From positions 744,001 through 808,000 of the forward strand of contig NZ_SZVI01000013.1 of NCBI RefSeq assembly GCF_013416775.1: a DNA stretch of 64,000 nucleotides, given 5' to 3'. This stretch comes from Rhodoferax sp. BLA1. Lineage in GTDB: Bacteria; Pseudomonadota; Gammaproteobacteria; Burkholderiales; Burkholderiaceae_C. Position numbers and translations under genes: made by a program. Under the pieces are notes generated by a model. The model was not told the origin of the DNA, did no database searches, and was given only the letters and a program-made list of their open reading frames with translations. Shown piece by piece: positions 43,426 to 52,533 of this stretch (positions within the stretch are counted from its first letter, which is position 1; each line of letters starts with the position of its first letter).

Positions 43426-44978
43426 CAGCCCATCTCCTCAGCTTTGCGCTTCTTTGACAAGCGATCCAACTGTCGACGCGTCTCCGCACGAAACTCCGGG
43501 TGCATCACCGGAACATCTTCCCAGACGCCCGCAGTGTCACCCGAGCCCACATTCTCAAAAAATGCTGACATGGCTTCGAACCGAGCCCGGTTGCCAATGG
43601 CGGACTGAACAACCTGCACCAAAGAACCCACACCCGCAACCCCCATCAAGGGACGCGCAGAAATCAGGTTGGTGAAATACAGTGCCGGAATGGACATCTG
43701 CTTGGCTTTCTGGACAACCGGGGTGGTCCCGATGGCGAGATCTGGCTTGAACTCATCCACCGCAGCCATGTCTTGCTCCAGCGAAGCACGAAACTGGACA
43801 CGAACGCCCTTCGATGCCAACCATTCGGCATCCAAACTGTTCCAGGGTGTTGCAGGACAGGCCGTACCGACATACTTCAGGTCTGCACCACACTCCACCA
43901 ACAAACGACCAACCAGCAGCTCAGAGCCTTCATAACCGCTCAGCGTGATACGCCCGGCAATGGGTTGTGTAGCCAGCACCGCCCGAATGGCAGCGCCAGC
44001 CTGGTTTTTGGCCTCATCAATCTTTTCTTGAGCCACACCGGCTGCTTCACCAATCGCCTGCAACCAAGACAGGGTGCCATCCAGCCCGACCGGTGCGGAG
44101 CCCACCACGGGCCGACCTGCCGCCTCGAACTCACGCACACTGGCCGTATAAAACGGGTGAATGGCCGCAACAGCCACGCAGTCCAACGCTGCATACAACT
44201 CGCGCCATTCACGGGTCGGCACCACAGGCCCTGCAGCCAGACCCATCGGCGCCAGCAGATGCGCGATACCCACCGGATCAGCCGGAAACATCTCACCCAG
44301 CAGAGTGATGGTGGGCAGATGAATCACGCCGCCGCGCGGCGCCTGCACGGGCCCACTTTGAACCTCATGCCGTGCATAACGCAACATCGCGCCAGCTAAC
44401 ACATCCTTCGCCTCAGCGTGTGTTGGCACGCCAAAACCTGGCACGTCGATGCCAATGATGCGAACACCGTCAATTTCCTTGGGCAACAGTTGCAGCGGAA
44501 CCCCGCTGGCGGTAGGCACACAAAGATTGATCACCACAATGGCATCAAGTGTTGCTGGATCGGCCTGGGCGTGAACGGCGTCCCGAATATCCTCAAACAG
44601 TTTGCCTGTCACCAGGGACTCGGAGTTGAAGGGCACATACCCCACACTGCGGCGTGCGCCGTAGAAATGGGAGATGAAGGTCAAACCATACACACAACAC
44701 GCCGAGCCGGACAGAATGGTGGCGGTTCTGCGCATACGCAGACCAACACGCAGCGCCCCAAACGCCGGGCACATGCTTTGCGGCTGGTCATGCGGCCCCG
44801 CATTGGGGTTGACAGGATAGTCCTTGGCGTACTGCAACAGAACTTCGGTTTTGCCGGAAGACCGCGCAGCAGACAACAACTTTTCACCCCCGGCATGGCA
44901 ACCCATGCCATCACCTTCCAATGCAGTGGACTGCATCTCTGGCGCTTGAGCGAGGATGGTGGCTTCAGAGTACGACAT
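43425..44978 (-). CDS. bchY: Chlorophyllide a reductase subunit Y
   Basis: A 517-residue NifD-like COR subunit. Cysteine motifs for the intersubunit Fe-S cluster are visible in [21 protein letters not shown] and [13 protein letters not shown], and [17 protein letters not shown] lies in the C-terminal half. The first 40 residues are variable. Three bases separate it from bchX upstream and it overlaps bchZ by one base. Confidence 0.97.
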   Translation of the reverse strand: MSYSEATILAQAPEMQSTALEGDGMGCHAGGEKLLSAARSSGKTEVLLQYAKDYPVNPNAGPHDQPQSMCPAFGALRVGLRMRRTATILSGSACCVYGLTFISHFYGARRSVGYVPFNSESLVTGKLFEDIRDAVHAQADPATLDAIVVINLCVPTASGVPLQLLPKEIDGVRIIGIDVPGFGVPTHAEAKDVLAGAMLRYARHEVQSGPVQAPRGGVIHLPTITLLGEMFPADPVGIAHLLAPMGLAAGPVVPTREWRELYAALDCVAVAAIHPFYTASVREFEAAGRPVVGSAPVGLDGTLSWLQAIGEAAGVAQEKIDEAKNQAGAAIRAVLATQPIAGRITLSGYEGSELLVGRLLVECGADLKYVGTACPATPWNSLDAEWLASKGVRVQFRASLEQDMAAVDEFKPDLAIGTTPVVQKAKQMSIPALYFTNLISARPLMGVAGVGSLVQVVQSAIGNRARFEAMSAFFENVGSGDTAGVWEDVPVMHPEFRAETRRQLDRLSKKRKAEEMG

Positions 44979-44981
44979 AAC

Positions 44982-45992
44982 TCAGGACGCGTCGTAAATG
45001 ACTTCCAAGCTGGGCTTCACCACATCGTGACGACCCACCATATCAAAAGCAGTCGCAGGCTCCAGCACCACATGACGACCCACCACATCGGCGCTGAACA
45101 GACTCAACAATTGGTCCTGTGTTTGCGGCTTGGGACGCACAGGTGGCGCCTCACCCACATTGGTCGCCAGTTGTTCAAACATCGGGCCCCACTCGCCACC
45201 AGGAATACCGATGATTTCGTAATTGGCACTTTTGCGACGAATATCTTCATTGGCAGGAATCGCAGCCAGAACAGGTATGCCCGCATTGGCAGCAAAGGCT
45301 GCAGCCTCCCCTGTGCCATCATCTTTGTTGATGACCATGCCAGCAACGCCCACATTGCCACCTAGTTTGCGGAAGTACTCCACCGCCGAGCAGACATTGT
45401 TGGCCACGTACAGGGACTGCAAGTCATTGCTGCCAACCACAATCACCTTCTGACACATGTCACGGGCAATGGGCAAACCAAAGCCACCACAGACCACGTC
45501 ACCCAAAAAGTCGAGCAGTACGTAATCAAAACCCCAGTCGTGAAAACCCAGTTTCTCCAGAGTTTCGAAACCATGAATGATGCCGCGTCCGCCGCAACCC
45601 CGACCAACTTCCGGACCACCCAACTCCATGGCAAACACGCCATCACGCTTGAAGCACACATCGCTGATGCTCACAGCCTGACCAGCCAGCTTCAACCTGG
45701 AGGATGTTTCAATGATCGTCGGGCACGCCTTGCCACCAAACAAAAGGCTGGTGGTGTCACTCTTGGGATCACAACCAATCAGCAACACTTTCTTGCCCTG
45801 TTGAGCCATCATGTAACTCAAATTGGACAGGGTGAAGCTTTTACCAATGCCACCCTTGCCGTAGATGGCAATGATCTGCGTCTCTTTGGTCGGTTGTGCT
45901 GTCGACACCTCTGGCATAGGCTCCGACGCCTCTTGACGCAAACGCTCTACAAACTTGACGGGTTGCTCTGAGGGAATAGCCAAGTTGGTCAT
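44982..45992 (-). CDS. bchX: Chlorophyllide a reductase iron protein subunit X
   Basis: A 336-residue NifH-like ATPase feeding BchYZ. The P-loop is [17 protein letters not shown], and cluster cysteines are in GRGCGGRGI and [14 protein letters not shown] 45992 (MTNLAIPSEQPVKFVER) overlaps the bchC stop (ATGA) and is preferred over 46028. The longer N- and C-terminal extensions distinguish it from BchL. Confidence 0.97.
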   Translation of the reverse strand: MTNLAIPSEQPVKFVERLRQEASEPMPEVSTAQPTKETQIIAIYGKGGIGKSFTLSNLSYMMAQQGKKVLLIGCDPKSDTTSLLFGGKACPTIIETSSRLKLAGQAVSISDVCFKRDGVFAMELGGPEVGRGCGGRGIIHGFETLEKLGFHDWGFDYVLLDFLGDVVCGGFGLPIARDMCQKVIVVGSNDLQSLYVANNVCSAVEYFRKLGGNVGVAGMVINKDDGTGEAAAFAANAGIPVLAAIPANEDIRRKSANYEIIGIPGGEWGPMFEQLATNVGEAPPVRPKPQTQDQLLSLFSADVVGRHVVLEPATAFDMVGRHDVVKPSLEVIYDAS

Positions 45993-46942
45993 GCGTTGGC
46001 ACTCCAATCCATAATCATTTTGAGACACAGCGGATCACCAAATGCCACCTCATAGGCCGCCAGGGCATTTCTAGGCGACTGGTGATGTGTGATCAAACCT
46101 TCCAGCGACAACCTGCCGGTCGTGACCAACTCAGTCACCGCCAACAGGTCGGCTCGCTTCCACTCTGCGGCGGTGCGAATTTGAGCCTCTCTCATGAACG
46201 CTGGCGCGTAGGCAAAATGCAAGTCTTGCTTGTAAAAACCAGCCAGCACCACTTCCCCTCCTGGGGCCAGGCGCAAAATCAGTTTGTCGAGCAGGTTGCT
46301 GTCGCCACTGACGTCATAGATGGCTTTATAGTCTTTGCGTGGGTCATCATCGGGATGCACCACGCGGTAGCCCTCGGCACCGTCCATGCGCACAGCCTGT
46401 GTTTCCCAAACGGTGGGCTCAGGTGCACCAGCAGCCACCGTCAGGCGCGCCAGCAAACGACCCATCACACCATGACCCACAATCAGGTCCGGTGACGTGA
46501 TCACTTCACGTTTGCCACCACCAGCTACGGCATGGTAGGCCGTAGCCGCCAAAGCCAGCAGAACCGCTTGCGCGCCAAGACTGTCTGGCACCGGAATAGC
46601 ACGTTCCTGAGGCACAACCAAGTCAGAGGCCGAGCCGCCAAACAGGTTGCGAACACCCTGGAAACAGTTGGCACCCGGCAAAAACACCCGCTGACCCACT
46701 GACAGCGAGCTGTCGCCAGCAACCCTGACCACACGACCCACTGTCTCATAACCTGGCACCAAGGGATAACCCATGCCCGGAAACGCCGGCATGCTGCCAT
46801 CCCACAACAATCTTTCCGTGCCGGTGCTGATGCCGCTGTACTCCACCTGAACATGAACCTGGTGGTCCATCAGCTCAGGCAAGTCCAAAGACTGCACAGA
46901 CAAATGTCTGGGTTGCTCGAAAACGATGGCTTGTGCTTTCAT
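45989..46942 (-). CDS. bchC: 3-hydroxyethyl bacteriochlorophyllide a dehydrogenase
   Basis: A 317-residue medium-chain alcohol dehydrogenase-like enzyme that oxidises the 3-hydroxyethyl group to acetyl. It begins MKAQAIVFEQPRHLSVQSLDL and shows VEYSGISTGTERLLWDG, YPLVPGYETVGRVV and the nucleotide region VGHGVMGRLLARL. It has its own promoter with a PpsR box immediately upstream, inside the superoperon. Confidence 0.96.
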   Translation of the reverse strand: MKAQAIVFEQPRHLSVQSLDLPELMDHQVHVQVEYSGISTGTERLLWDGSMPAFPGMGYPLVPGYETVGRVVRVAGDSSLSVGQRVFLPGANCFQGVRNLFGGSASDLVVPQERAIPVPDSLGAQAVLLALAATAYHAVAGGGKREVITSPDLIVGHGVMGRLLARLTVAAGAPEPTVWETQAVRMDGAEGYRVVHPDDDPRKDYKAIYDVSGDSNLLDKLILRLAPGGEVVLAGFYKQDLHFAYAPAFMREAQIRTAAEWKRADLLAVTELVTTGRLSLEGLITHHQSPRNALAAYEVAFGDPLCLKMIMDWSANA

Positions 46943-46948
46943 AATTTA

Positions 46949-46988
46949 ATTCTAGGTTGACATTCACATTTGTCAACTTGAATTTACA
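46949..46988 (-). promoter_or_regulatory. bchC promoter with a PpsR/CrtJ box
   Basis: TGTCAACTTGAATTTACA (46971-46988) is a full TGT-N12-ACA box. On the minus strand its half forms TTGACA (-35), 16 bp from TAGAAT (-10, 46949-46954), six bases before the bchC ATG, so the transcript may be nearly leaderless or the true start is further upstream in the gap. A second TGTCAA/TTGACA inverted pair (N8) overlaps it. Confidence 0.75.
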
Positions 46989-47015
46989 GTTTAATCATTT
47001 GCCTAGGGTAAATAC

Positions 47016-48197
47016 TTAGATCGCCCCAGGCTTACGGGCCACCAGCAGCCGCGTGTGGATGGGCATGGCGTTGGGAATCAACGCAACGCGCTCAAAGCCA
47101 CTCTCTTGCAGCATGGCCGTCAACTCACTGGGGGTGCGGTAACGGCCAGCACCCATGGCCAGCAGGTACAGATGAAAGTAGGCGTCGCCCAGTGGTTTCT
47201 CACCCGGCTCCTGCGCCATGGGTTCAGCCAACAGGAGCGTGCCCCCCGCAGGCAGCGCCTGGTAGATCCTTTTCATGACGCCCAACACCGCGCCATCCGG
47301 ATGGTCATGCGCCACACGTACTAAGGTCACCAGATCGGCCCCTTCTGGCAGAGCGTCATGGAAGAAACTGCCCGGGTGGTAGGACATCCGGGATTCGAGA
47401 CCCAAGCTGGCATGGTTTTTCTGCGTCAATGCCAACACGGCAGGCAGGTCAAACAGTTTGAACTTGAGTTGTGACTCACGTTGCGCCACAGCGGCCACAA
47501 ACCGCCCCATACCGCAACCCACATCCATCATGCAACGATGCTTTTTGAAAGAGTAGGCGCTCACAATCTCTTCGATCACAAAGTTCTGTGAAGCAGCCAT
47601 CAACGCCGAATACCGCCCGACCTGATCGAGCTTGGCAACCGAATCCTGGGCCGGAGAGTCTGAGTGGGCATACGGCCAATAACCCGCCATGCCACCGCGC
47701 CAGGTGTCACGCAGAAAATCGAGCGGTTCAGTCATGTCACGGTAGAGCAGATGGTTGTGCTCAACCATGGCACGCACACCTTCATGGGCAGCAAGAGGTG
47801 CCCCAAGTGCTCCTAGCCCAATACGGGAAAGGCTTCTATGCTCCAATAAACGTAGTGCAATGGCTGACAGGACAAGCCGCTGCAACACCGGCGCGGGGAC
47901 CTGGCAGCGTGTTGACAGCTCCTCCAAGGTGACCGGCGCCTGGCGCACGATCGAGAAGATATTGAGCTTGACGCAGGACAACAGCACCTGGGAATGGACA
48001 AAGCCAGACATCAGATCAAAAACCTGCTTGGTCCTTCGGCGGGTGAACCAGCGTGTCAAAGGGTTGGCGATGGAGGTCCGATACAGGCCCGGCGACGTCA
48101 TCCACGCGTCAATTTTCTGATGAATGCCATCCATCCAGGACTGGCTTGTGATGCCAGCAGGGGACAGCCTGGCAAGATCCAAATGTTCCACAGTCAA
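47016..48197 (-). CDS. crtF: Demethylspheroidene O-methyltransferase
   Basis: A 393-residue SAM-dependent methyltransferase acting late in spheroidene synthesis. Family features are FDLMSGFVHSQVLLSCVKLNIF, SRIGLGALGAPLAAH, the SAM motif CMMDVGCGMGRFVAAVA and DLVTLVRVAHDHPDGAV. It follows crtE by 28 bp; a 73-bp gap with the bchC promoter follows it. Confidence 0.95.
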   Translation of the reverse strand: MTVEHLDLARLSPAGITSQSWMDGIHQKIDAWMTSPGLYRTSIANPLTRWFTRRRTKQVFDLMSGFVHSQVLLSCVKLNIFSIVRQAPVTLEELSTRCQVPAPVLQRLVLSAIALRLLEHRSLSRIGLGALGAPLAAHEGVRAMVEHNHLLYRDMTEPLDFLRDTWRGGMAGYWPYAHSDSPAQDSVAKLDQVGRYSALMAASQNFVIEEIVSAYSFKKHRCMMDVGCGMGRFVAAVAQRESQLKFKLFDLPAVLALTQKNHASLGLESRMSYHPGSFFHDALPEGADLVTLVRVAHDHPDGAVLGVMKRIYQALPAGGTLLLAEPMAQEPGEKPLGDAYFHLYLLAMGAGRYRTPSELTAMLQESGFERVALIPNAMPIHTRLLVARKPGAI

Positions 48198-48225
48198 TGT
48201 CCGAAATGTGACCTATCCGACCCGT

Positions 48226-49131
48226 TCAAGCGGAGATGCTTTGGGGGGTTGCGCTCTGTTGGCTCCGATACTCGGCAAAGGCGGCACTGGGCACCAGCCG
48301 CTCAGCCTCACGATGCACCAGCTGCTGCAACAAACCACGGTGAGAGCACTGGGGGATGCAGTCAACAGCCTGCTCAATAAGCGACTGAAAATGCGCCATG
48401 GCACCGTCCAAACCGAGTTCACTGGCGGCACTGGGGCGAGCATGCAAAGCGTCCTGCCCCACAGGCTTGCCCATCAAAATAACCTGCCCCATGACATCAC
48501 GGATGTCATCGGCCACTTGGTAGGCCTCACCCAGATTGGCACCCAAAGCTGCCCACGGGCTGGCATCACTGGCACACGACAAAGCCCCCGCGCAGGTGGC
48601 CGCCACAAACAGGGCGCCGGTTTTGGCACGCTGGTATTGGCCCAGGTCTGCTTTGACCTCACATTCCCAGGCCTGACCCGCCACTATGCCCGAAGGCAAG
48701 CCAACACCCGCGCTCAGGTTCTGCATCAAGGCCACCAGACGGTCCGGATAGGCTTGACCGGCATTGAGCAAAACTTGGTAGGCCATCACAATCAAGGCGT
48801 CACCCGCCAACAAGGCCAAGGGCTCCCCAAAGGCTTTGTGCACCGTTGGCCTGCCGCGGCGGATATCTGCATTGTCAAAGGTTGGCATGTCATCATGCAC
48901 CAGAGATGCGCAATGCATCAACTCGACCGCACAAGCCGCAGCATCCGTCAGCTCCACGGCATCTTCCCCACACGCCATGGCCACCGACAAGACCAACTGG
49001 GGTCGCACCCTGGCACCACCTGAAAGAACAGCATGGCGCATGGCCTCCACCAGCCTGGGGGGCGCACCCGAGCCAACGGCTCTGCTAAAGTGAAATTCCA
49101 GGGCGTTCTCAGCGCGCTTCATCAAATCCAT
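48226..49131 (-). CDS. crtE: Geranylgeranyl diphosphate synthase
   Basis: A 301-residue prenyl diphosphate synthase supplying GGPP for carotenoids and the bacteriochlorophyll tail. ATG 49131 (MDLMKRAENALEFHFSRAV) follows GAGG; an upstream start at 49194 would read through the promoter. Motifs are VLSGGARVRPQL, the first Asp-rich LVHDDMPTFDNADIRRGRPT and the second QVADDIRDVMGQ. It is the first gene of the superoperon. Confidence 0.96.
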   Translation of the reverse strand: MDLMKRAENALEFHFSRAVGSGAPPRLVEAMRHAVLSGGARVRPQLVLSVAMACGEDAVELTDAAACAVELMHCASLVHDDMPTFDNADIRRGRPTVHKAFGEPLALLAGDALIVMAYQVLLNAGQAYPDRLVALMQNLSAGVGLPSGIVAGQAWECEVKADLGQYQRAKTGALFVAATCAGALSCASDASPWAALGANLGEAYQVADDIRDVMGQVILMGKPVGQDALHARPSAASELGLDGAMAHFQSLIEQAVDCIPQCSHRGLLQQLVHREAERLVPSAAFAEYRSQQSATPQSISA

Positions 49132-49146
49132 AGGGCCTCGCTTTTG

Positions 49147-49214
49147 TGTCACATTAGCTTGACATTTGTGCAGCACTATATATAAGCGCCGCAACTTGTC
49201 AACAAATATTTACA
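49147..49214 (-). promoter_or_regulatory. crtE promoter with two PpsR/CrtJ boxes
   Basis: Boxes TGTCACATTAGCTTGACA (49147-49164) and TGTCAACAAATATTTACA (49197-49214) are both exact TGT-N12-ACA, with starts 50 bp apart. On the minus strand the distal one provides TTGACA (-35), 16 bp from TATAGT (-10, 49175-49180); the proximal one lies at about the transcription start. The pair should allow cooperative, looped repression of the whole crtE-puf superoperon. Confidence 0.82.
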
Positions 49215-49450
49215 CATTTTTAATGTGCCTACTGTGCCCTGAGCGGATCAAGGGCTCGCTGTCCAGCTGACAAAGCAGAGCCTCAATACCCACAGAACGT
49301 TTCATGACAATGCTTTCTTTCAAGATGCTGACTTGATTTTTGAGGTAGCCGTAACCAAACATTGGGGTTACTATCTCCAGCGTCCGGCCTGAATTCGTTT
49401 CCAGCCAGGTCCACTTAACGCTGACAACGCGGCAACCTACAGAGAGCAAC
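49215..49450. other. Divergent intergenic region crtE / aerR-like gene, with a weak minus-strand frame
   Basis: Beyond the crtE boxes, this stretch must hold the promoter of the aerR-like gene; no further TGT-N12-ACA box is seen. On the minus strand a frame from ATG 49452 (MLLSVGCRVVSVKW) runs about 80 codons and stops at 49210, inside the distal PpsR box; an internal ATG follows GGAG at 12 bp. I cannot show that it is a gene. Confidence 0.4.
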
Positions 49451-50287
49451 ATGTTGAACAGTGCTATCCGTTTATCGGTACCCCGTGTGCCCAGCAGGCC
49501 CGTCAACCCTGTGACAGACGATGTGTGTTCGGGTTCACTGCGCAGTGTGATCGAGAGTCAGATCATCCCGCGGCTTTTGGAGGCCCACCCGCGGCCGGGG
49601 GCGGCCAACGCACAACACTTCAAACTGGCTTACCAGCCTCTGCAAGCCGAGATCGCCGCCTTTGCCGAGTTATGTGTGTCCCGTGGCTCTGACGAAGTGC
49701 TTGAGTTCATCGAAAAGCTGCTGCTGGACCACGTTGACAACGACAGCATTTTTTTGAACTTGATCGCGCCCGCTGCCCGCCACCTGGGATTGATGTGGGA
49801 ATCTGAACGTGCCGATTTCAGCCAGGTCACCATGGGGCTGCTGCGCATGCACCAAATCACCCATCGAATTGGTTACGAGTATCAAAGTGGCCCGCAAAAG
49901 GCGGGTGTGTCCAAGCGGGTGATGCTGGCCTCGGCACCTGGGTCACAACACATCCTGGGCTTGGCCATGGTGTCTGAGTTTTTCCGCAAAGACGGCTGGC
50001 AGGTTGTCATTGAAGTGGCTGGCACGCCCTCCCAACTCTGCCATGCCGCCCGAAATGAATGGTTTGACCTAGTTGGCCTGTCGGTGGGCGTGACAGAACA
50101 GCTCGACCATCTTGCAGACCTGATTTCTGATCTGAAGAGGCAGTCACGCAATCCCAACATCCCTGTGCTGTTGGGTGGTCCGGTCTTTTCTGCGTTTGAT
50201 CTCAGCGCTGAGAGTCTGGGCGCCGACGGCATTTCCACAGATGCCATCGAAGGGGTTCAGCTGGCGTCGTTGCTGGTGGGCACTTAA
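49451..50287 (+). CDS. Second cobalamin-binding AerR/PpaA-like regulator
   Basis: A 278-residue protein with an N-terminal B12-cap-like helical domain (EFIEKLLLDHVDNDSIFLNLIAPAARHLGLMWES) and a C-terminal B12-binding domain with SAPGSQHILGLAMVSEFFRKDGW, the same HxxG context as the ppaA product at 15307, then WFDLVGLSVGVTEQL and VLLGGPVFSAFD. It is divergent from crtE at the far edge of the cluster. It may act on PpsR or as a separate light/oxygen sensor; this is inferred from family and location. It differs from PpaA by a 40-residue N-terminal extension. Confidence 0.85.
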   Translation: MLNSAIRLSVPRVPSRPVNPVTDDVCSGSLRSVIESQIIPRLLEAHPRPGAANAQHFKLAYQPLQAEIAAFAELCVSRGSDEVLEFIEKLLLDHVDNDSIFLNLIAPAARHLGLMWESERADFSQVTMGLLRMHQITHRIGYEYQSGPQKAGVSKRVMLASAPGSQHILGLAMVSEFFRKDGWQVVIEVAGTPSQLCHAARNEWFDLVGLSVGVTEQLDHLADLISDLKRQSRNPNIPVLLGGPVFSAFDLSAESLGADGISTDAIEGVQLASLLVGT

Positions 50288-50317
50288 TACGCGCTGATCC
50301 TGCGGGGGGTGCGCAAA

Positions 50318-50343
50318 CCCTGCAGCGCCAGAAGCGCGCAGGG
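50318..50343. terminator. GC-rich hairpin after the aerR-like gene
   Basis: CCCTGCAGCGC and GCGCGCAGGG pair with one mismatch across CAGAA. There is no T-run, so it is a weak terminator candidate or an mRNA-end stabiliser. The rest of the 173-bp gap before the ABC gene shows nothing recognisable. Confidence 0.4.
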
Positions 50344-50460
50344 AGCACAAGGTCAAACACCTGCACAGGCGGGTATCAACAACCAGGACACGTAAACTGG
50401 CTGGCTCCTGCTTGCATCTATGCGGTGGTATCACCGACCCCATGAACAGCCCTCTGCCCC

Positions 50461-52236
50461 ATGACTGAGACCGTCTCCCCCGCATCCAGCCCGAAATCAC
50501 TCTCCGGCCTCCTGCCCTTCTTGCGGCCCTACCGCCTGCGCATTGGCCTGGCCCTGGTGTTTTTGATACTGGCCGCCGCCAGCACGCTGGCCTTTCCATG
50601 GGCACTGCGCAGCCTGATCGACAGCGGCCTAGTCCAGACTGACCCCGGTGAACGCATGCTGGCAATGCGTGACCATTTCGCCTTGCTCTTCGGGGTTGCG
50701 GTGGCATTGGGGGTGTTCTCGGCGGCGCGCTTTTACATGGTGAGCTGGCTAGGAGAGCGCATCAGCGCCGACCTGCGCAACGCCGTTTACAGCCATGTGC
50801 TGCAGCAAAGCCCGGAGTTTTTCGAAACCACCCAGACTGGAGAGGTGCTGTCACGCCTGTCGGCCGACACCACGCTGGTGCAGACGGTGGTGGGCTCCTC
50901 ACTGAGCCAGGGTCTGCGCAACCTGGTGATGGGTCTGGGCGCCCTGGGGATTTTGGTGTGGACCAACCCGCTGGTGATGGCCCAGGTGCTGCTGATGTTG
51001 GTCCTGATTGTGTTGCCGGCGGCGGCATTTGGGCGACGGGTACGCAAACTCTCGCGCGACAGCCAGGACCGGGCCGCTGACTCCAGTGCCATGGCGGCCG
51101 AGGTACTCAACGCGATTCCGGTGGTGCAAAGTTATACCGCCGAAGGACGAGAGACAACACGCTTTACCCAGGCCACCGAAACCGCGTTTGAGGTGGCGGT
51201 GCGGCGCACCCGCACCCGCTCCGGACTAGTGGCTTTTATCATCGTAGCCACCTCGGCGGCGCTGCTCTGGGGCTTGTACCAGGGCACACAGGCGGTGCTG
51301 GCCGGGCGCATCTCAGCCGGGCATCTGGGCCAGACCGTGGTCTACGTGATTATTCTGGCCAGTGCCTTTGCGGTGCTGAGCGAGGTGTATGGTGATTTGT
51401 TACGTGCCGCCGGTGCTACCGAGCGGCTGATGGAGCTGCTGGCCAGCCAGTCGCCCATCACTTCACCATCAAATCCGGCTGTAGCCCTTATAACCAAATT
51501 GGGTAGCGCTATTACTTTTGAGAACATCACTTTTCATTACCCGTCGCGGCCGAACCAGGCAGCGCTGCGTGATTTTTCATTACATGTCAGCGCGGGGCAG
51601 ACCGTGGCTCTGGTCGGGCCCAGCGGCGCGGGTAAAAGCACGGTGTTCCAGGTGCTGCTGCGGTTTTACGATGCCCAAAGCGGCCAGATTCTGCTCGATG
51701 GTGTGGCCACGCGCGAGCTGTCATTGCAGGACTTGCGCCAGCACATTGGCATCGTGCCGCAGGATGCGGTGGTCTTCTCAACCAGTGCGCTCGAGAACAT
51801 TCGGTATGGCCGACCAGATGCCACGGATGATGAGGTCAAGACGGCTGCCGTGGCAGCGTTCGCAGATGGCTTCATCACCAAGCTGCCCCAGGGTTATGCC
51901 ACATTCCTGGGCGAACGGGGGGTGCGCCTGAGCGGCGGGCAACGCCAGCGTATTGCCATTGCCCGCGCCATCCTTAAAAATCCACCCCTGCTGCTGTTGG
52001 ATGAAGCCACCAGCGCGCTAGACGCCGAGAGTGAACGCATGGTGCAGGCGGCGCTGGAATCCGCCATGCGCGGTCGCACCACGCTGGTGATTGCGCACCG
52101 GCTGGCAACGGTGCAAAAAGCAGACCGGATTGTGGTGATTGATGCGGGCCAATTGGTGGAACAGGGTACCCACAACGAGCTGGTGGCCTTGGGTGGGGTG
52201 TACGCCGGACTGGCGGCGCTGCAATTCCATGCATGA
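50461..52236 (+). CDS. ABC exporter, fused membrane and ATPase domains (MsbA/LmrA-like)
   Basis: A 591-residue half-transporter: six spans in about residues 20-310, then an ATPase domain with Walker A GPSGAGKSTVFQVLL, signature LSGGQRQRIAIARA, Walker B LLLLDEATSALD and the His-loop IAHRLATVQ. Substrate cannot be told; the subfamily often annotates as lipid or multidrug exporter. The linker between domains includes residues encoded by the dispersed repeat (51480-51520). It appears to lie outside the photosynthesis cluster. Confidence 0.92.
   Translation: MTETVSPASSPKSLSGLLPFLRPYRLRIGLALVFLILAAASTLAFPWALRSLIDSGLVQTDPGERMLAMRDHFALLFGVAVALGVFSAARFYMVSWLGERISADLRNAVYSHVLQQSPEFFETTQTGEVLSRLSADTTLVQTVVGSSLSQGLRNLVMGLGALGILVWTNPLVMAQVLLMLVLIVLPAAAFGRRVRKLSRDSQDRAADSSAMAAEVLNAIPVVQSYTAEGRETTRFTQATETAFEVAVRRTRTRSGLVAFIIVATSAALLWGLYQGTQAVLAGRISAGHLGQTVVYVIILASAFAVLSEVYGDLLRAAGATERLMELLASQSPITSPSNPAVALITKLGSAITFENITFHYPSRPNQAALRDFSLHVSAGQTVALVGPSGAGKSTVFQVLLRFYDAQSGQILLDGVATRELSLQDLRQHIGIVPQDAVVFSTSALENIRYGRPDATDDEVKTAAVAAFADGFITKLPQGYATFLGERGVRLSGGQRQRIAIARAILKNPPLLLLDEATSALDAESERMVQAALESAMRGRTTLVIAHRLATVQKADRIVVIDAGQLVEQGTHNELVALGGVYAGLAALQFHA
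51480..51520. repeat. Dispersed short repeat, copy 4, inside the ABC exporter gene
   Basis: GTAGCCCTTATAACCAAATT followed by GGGTAGCGCTATTACTTTTGAG matches the copies at 3431 and 4699. It encodes VALITKLGSAITFE at the start of the ATPase domain, a tolerant linker position. Confidence 0.55.
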
Positions 52237-52314
52237 CGGCATGGCATTTGAAAGTGATTGAACATCGGGCTGAAGACTTGTAAACTGATCCACCGACACC
52301 GACAGGAGGACATC

Positions 52315-52509
52315 ATGGAAATTTCAAGCACCCGGACGTCACCCACACAATCCACCCAGCAGCCAACGCAGCTACAAAAAACAAAGCAAACAAGCGAGCA
52401 GGAACAAGGGCAAAAGGCAGAAACCAAGCCTACCGAGACACCACCCCCCAAACCCGTGGTCAACACCCAGGGTCAAACCACCGGGCGGCTGCTCAACGTC
52501 ACGGCCTGA
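52315..52509 (+). CDS. 64-residue Gln/Thr-rich protein with C-terminal TTGRLLN motif, unidentified
   Basis: ATG 52315 follows a strong AGGAGGA. The product begins MEISSTRTSPTQSTQQ, is highly polar (many Gln, Thr, Lys, Glu), has a proline stretch (ETPPPKPVV) and ends QTTGRLLNVTA. The next gene, 24 bp downstream, encodes a longer protein ending KTTGRLLNTLV. No membrane span or signal peptide is visible; it is probably disordered. I do not recognise it. Confidence 0.7.
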   Translation: MEISSTRTSPTQSTQQPTQLQKTKQTSEQEQGQKAETKPTETPPPKPVVNTQGQTTGRLLNVTA

Positions 52510-52533
52510 TTAACACCCAGCACAGGTGCCATC

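Noticed and set aside
49210..49506. Minus-strand frame of up to 98 codons upstream of crtE
   Set aside because: It looks somewhat protein-like, but the full frame overlaps the 5' end of the divergent aerR-like gene, the likeliest starts have poor ribosome sites and it ends inside a PpsR box. Kept only as a note on the intergenic region.
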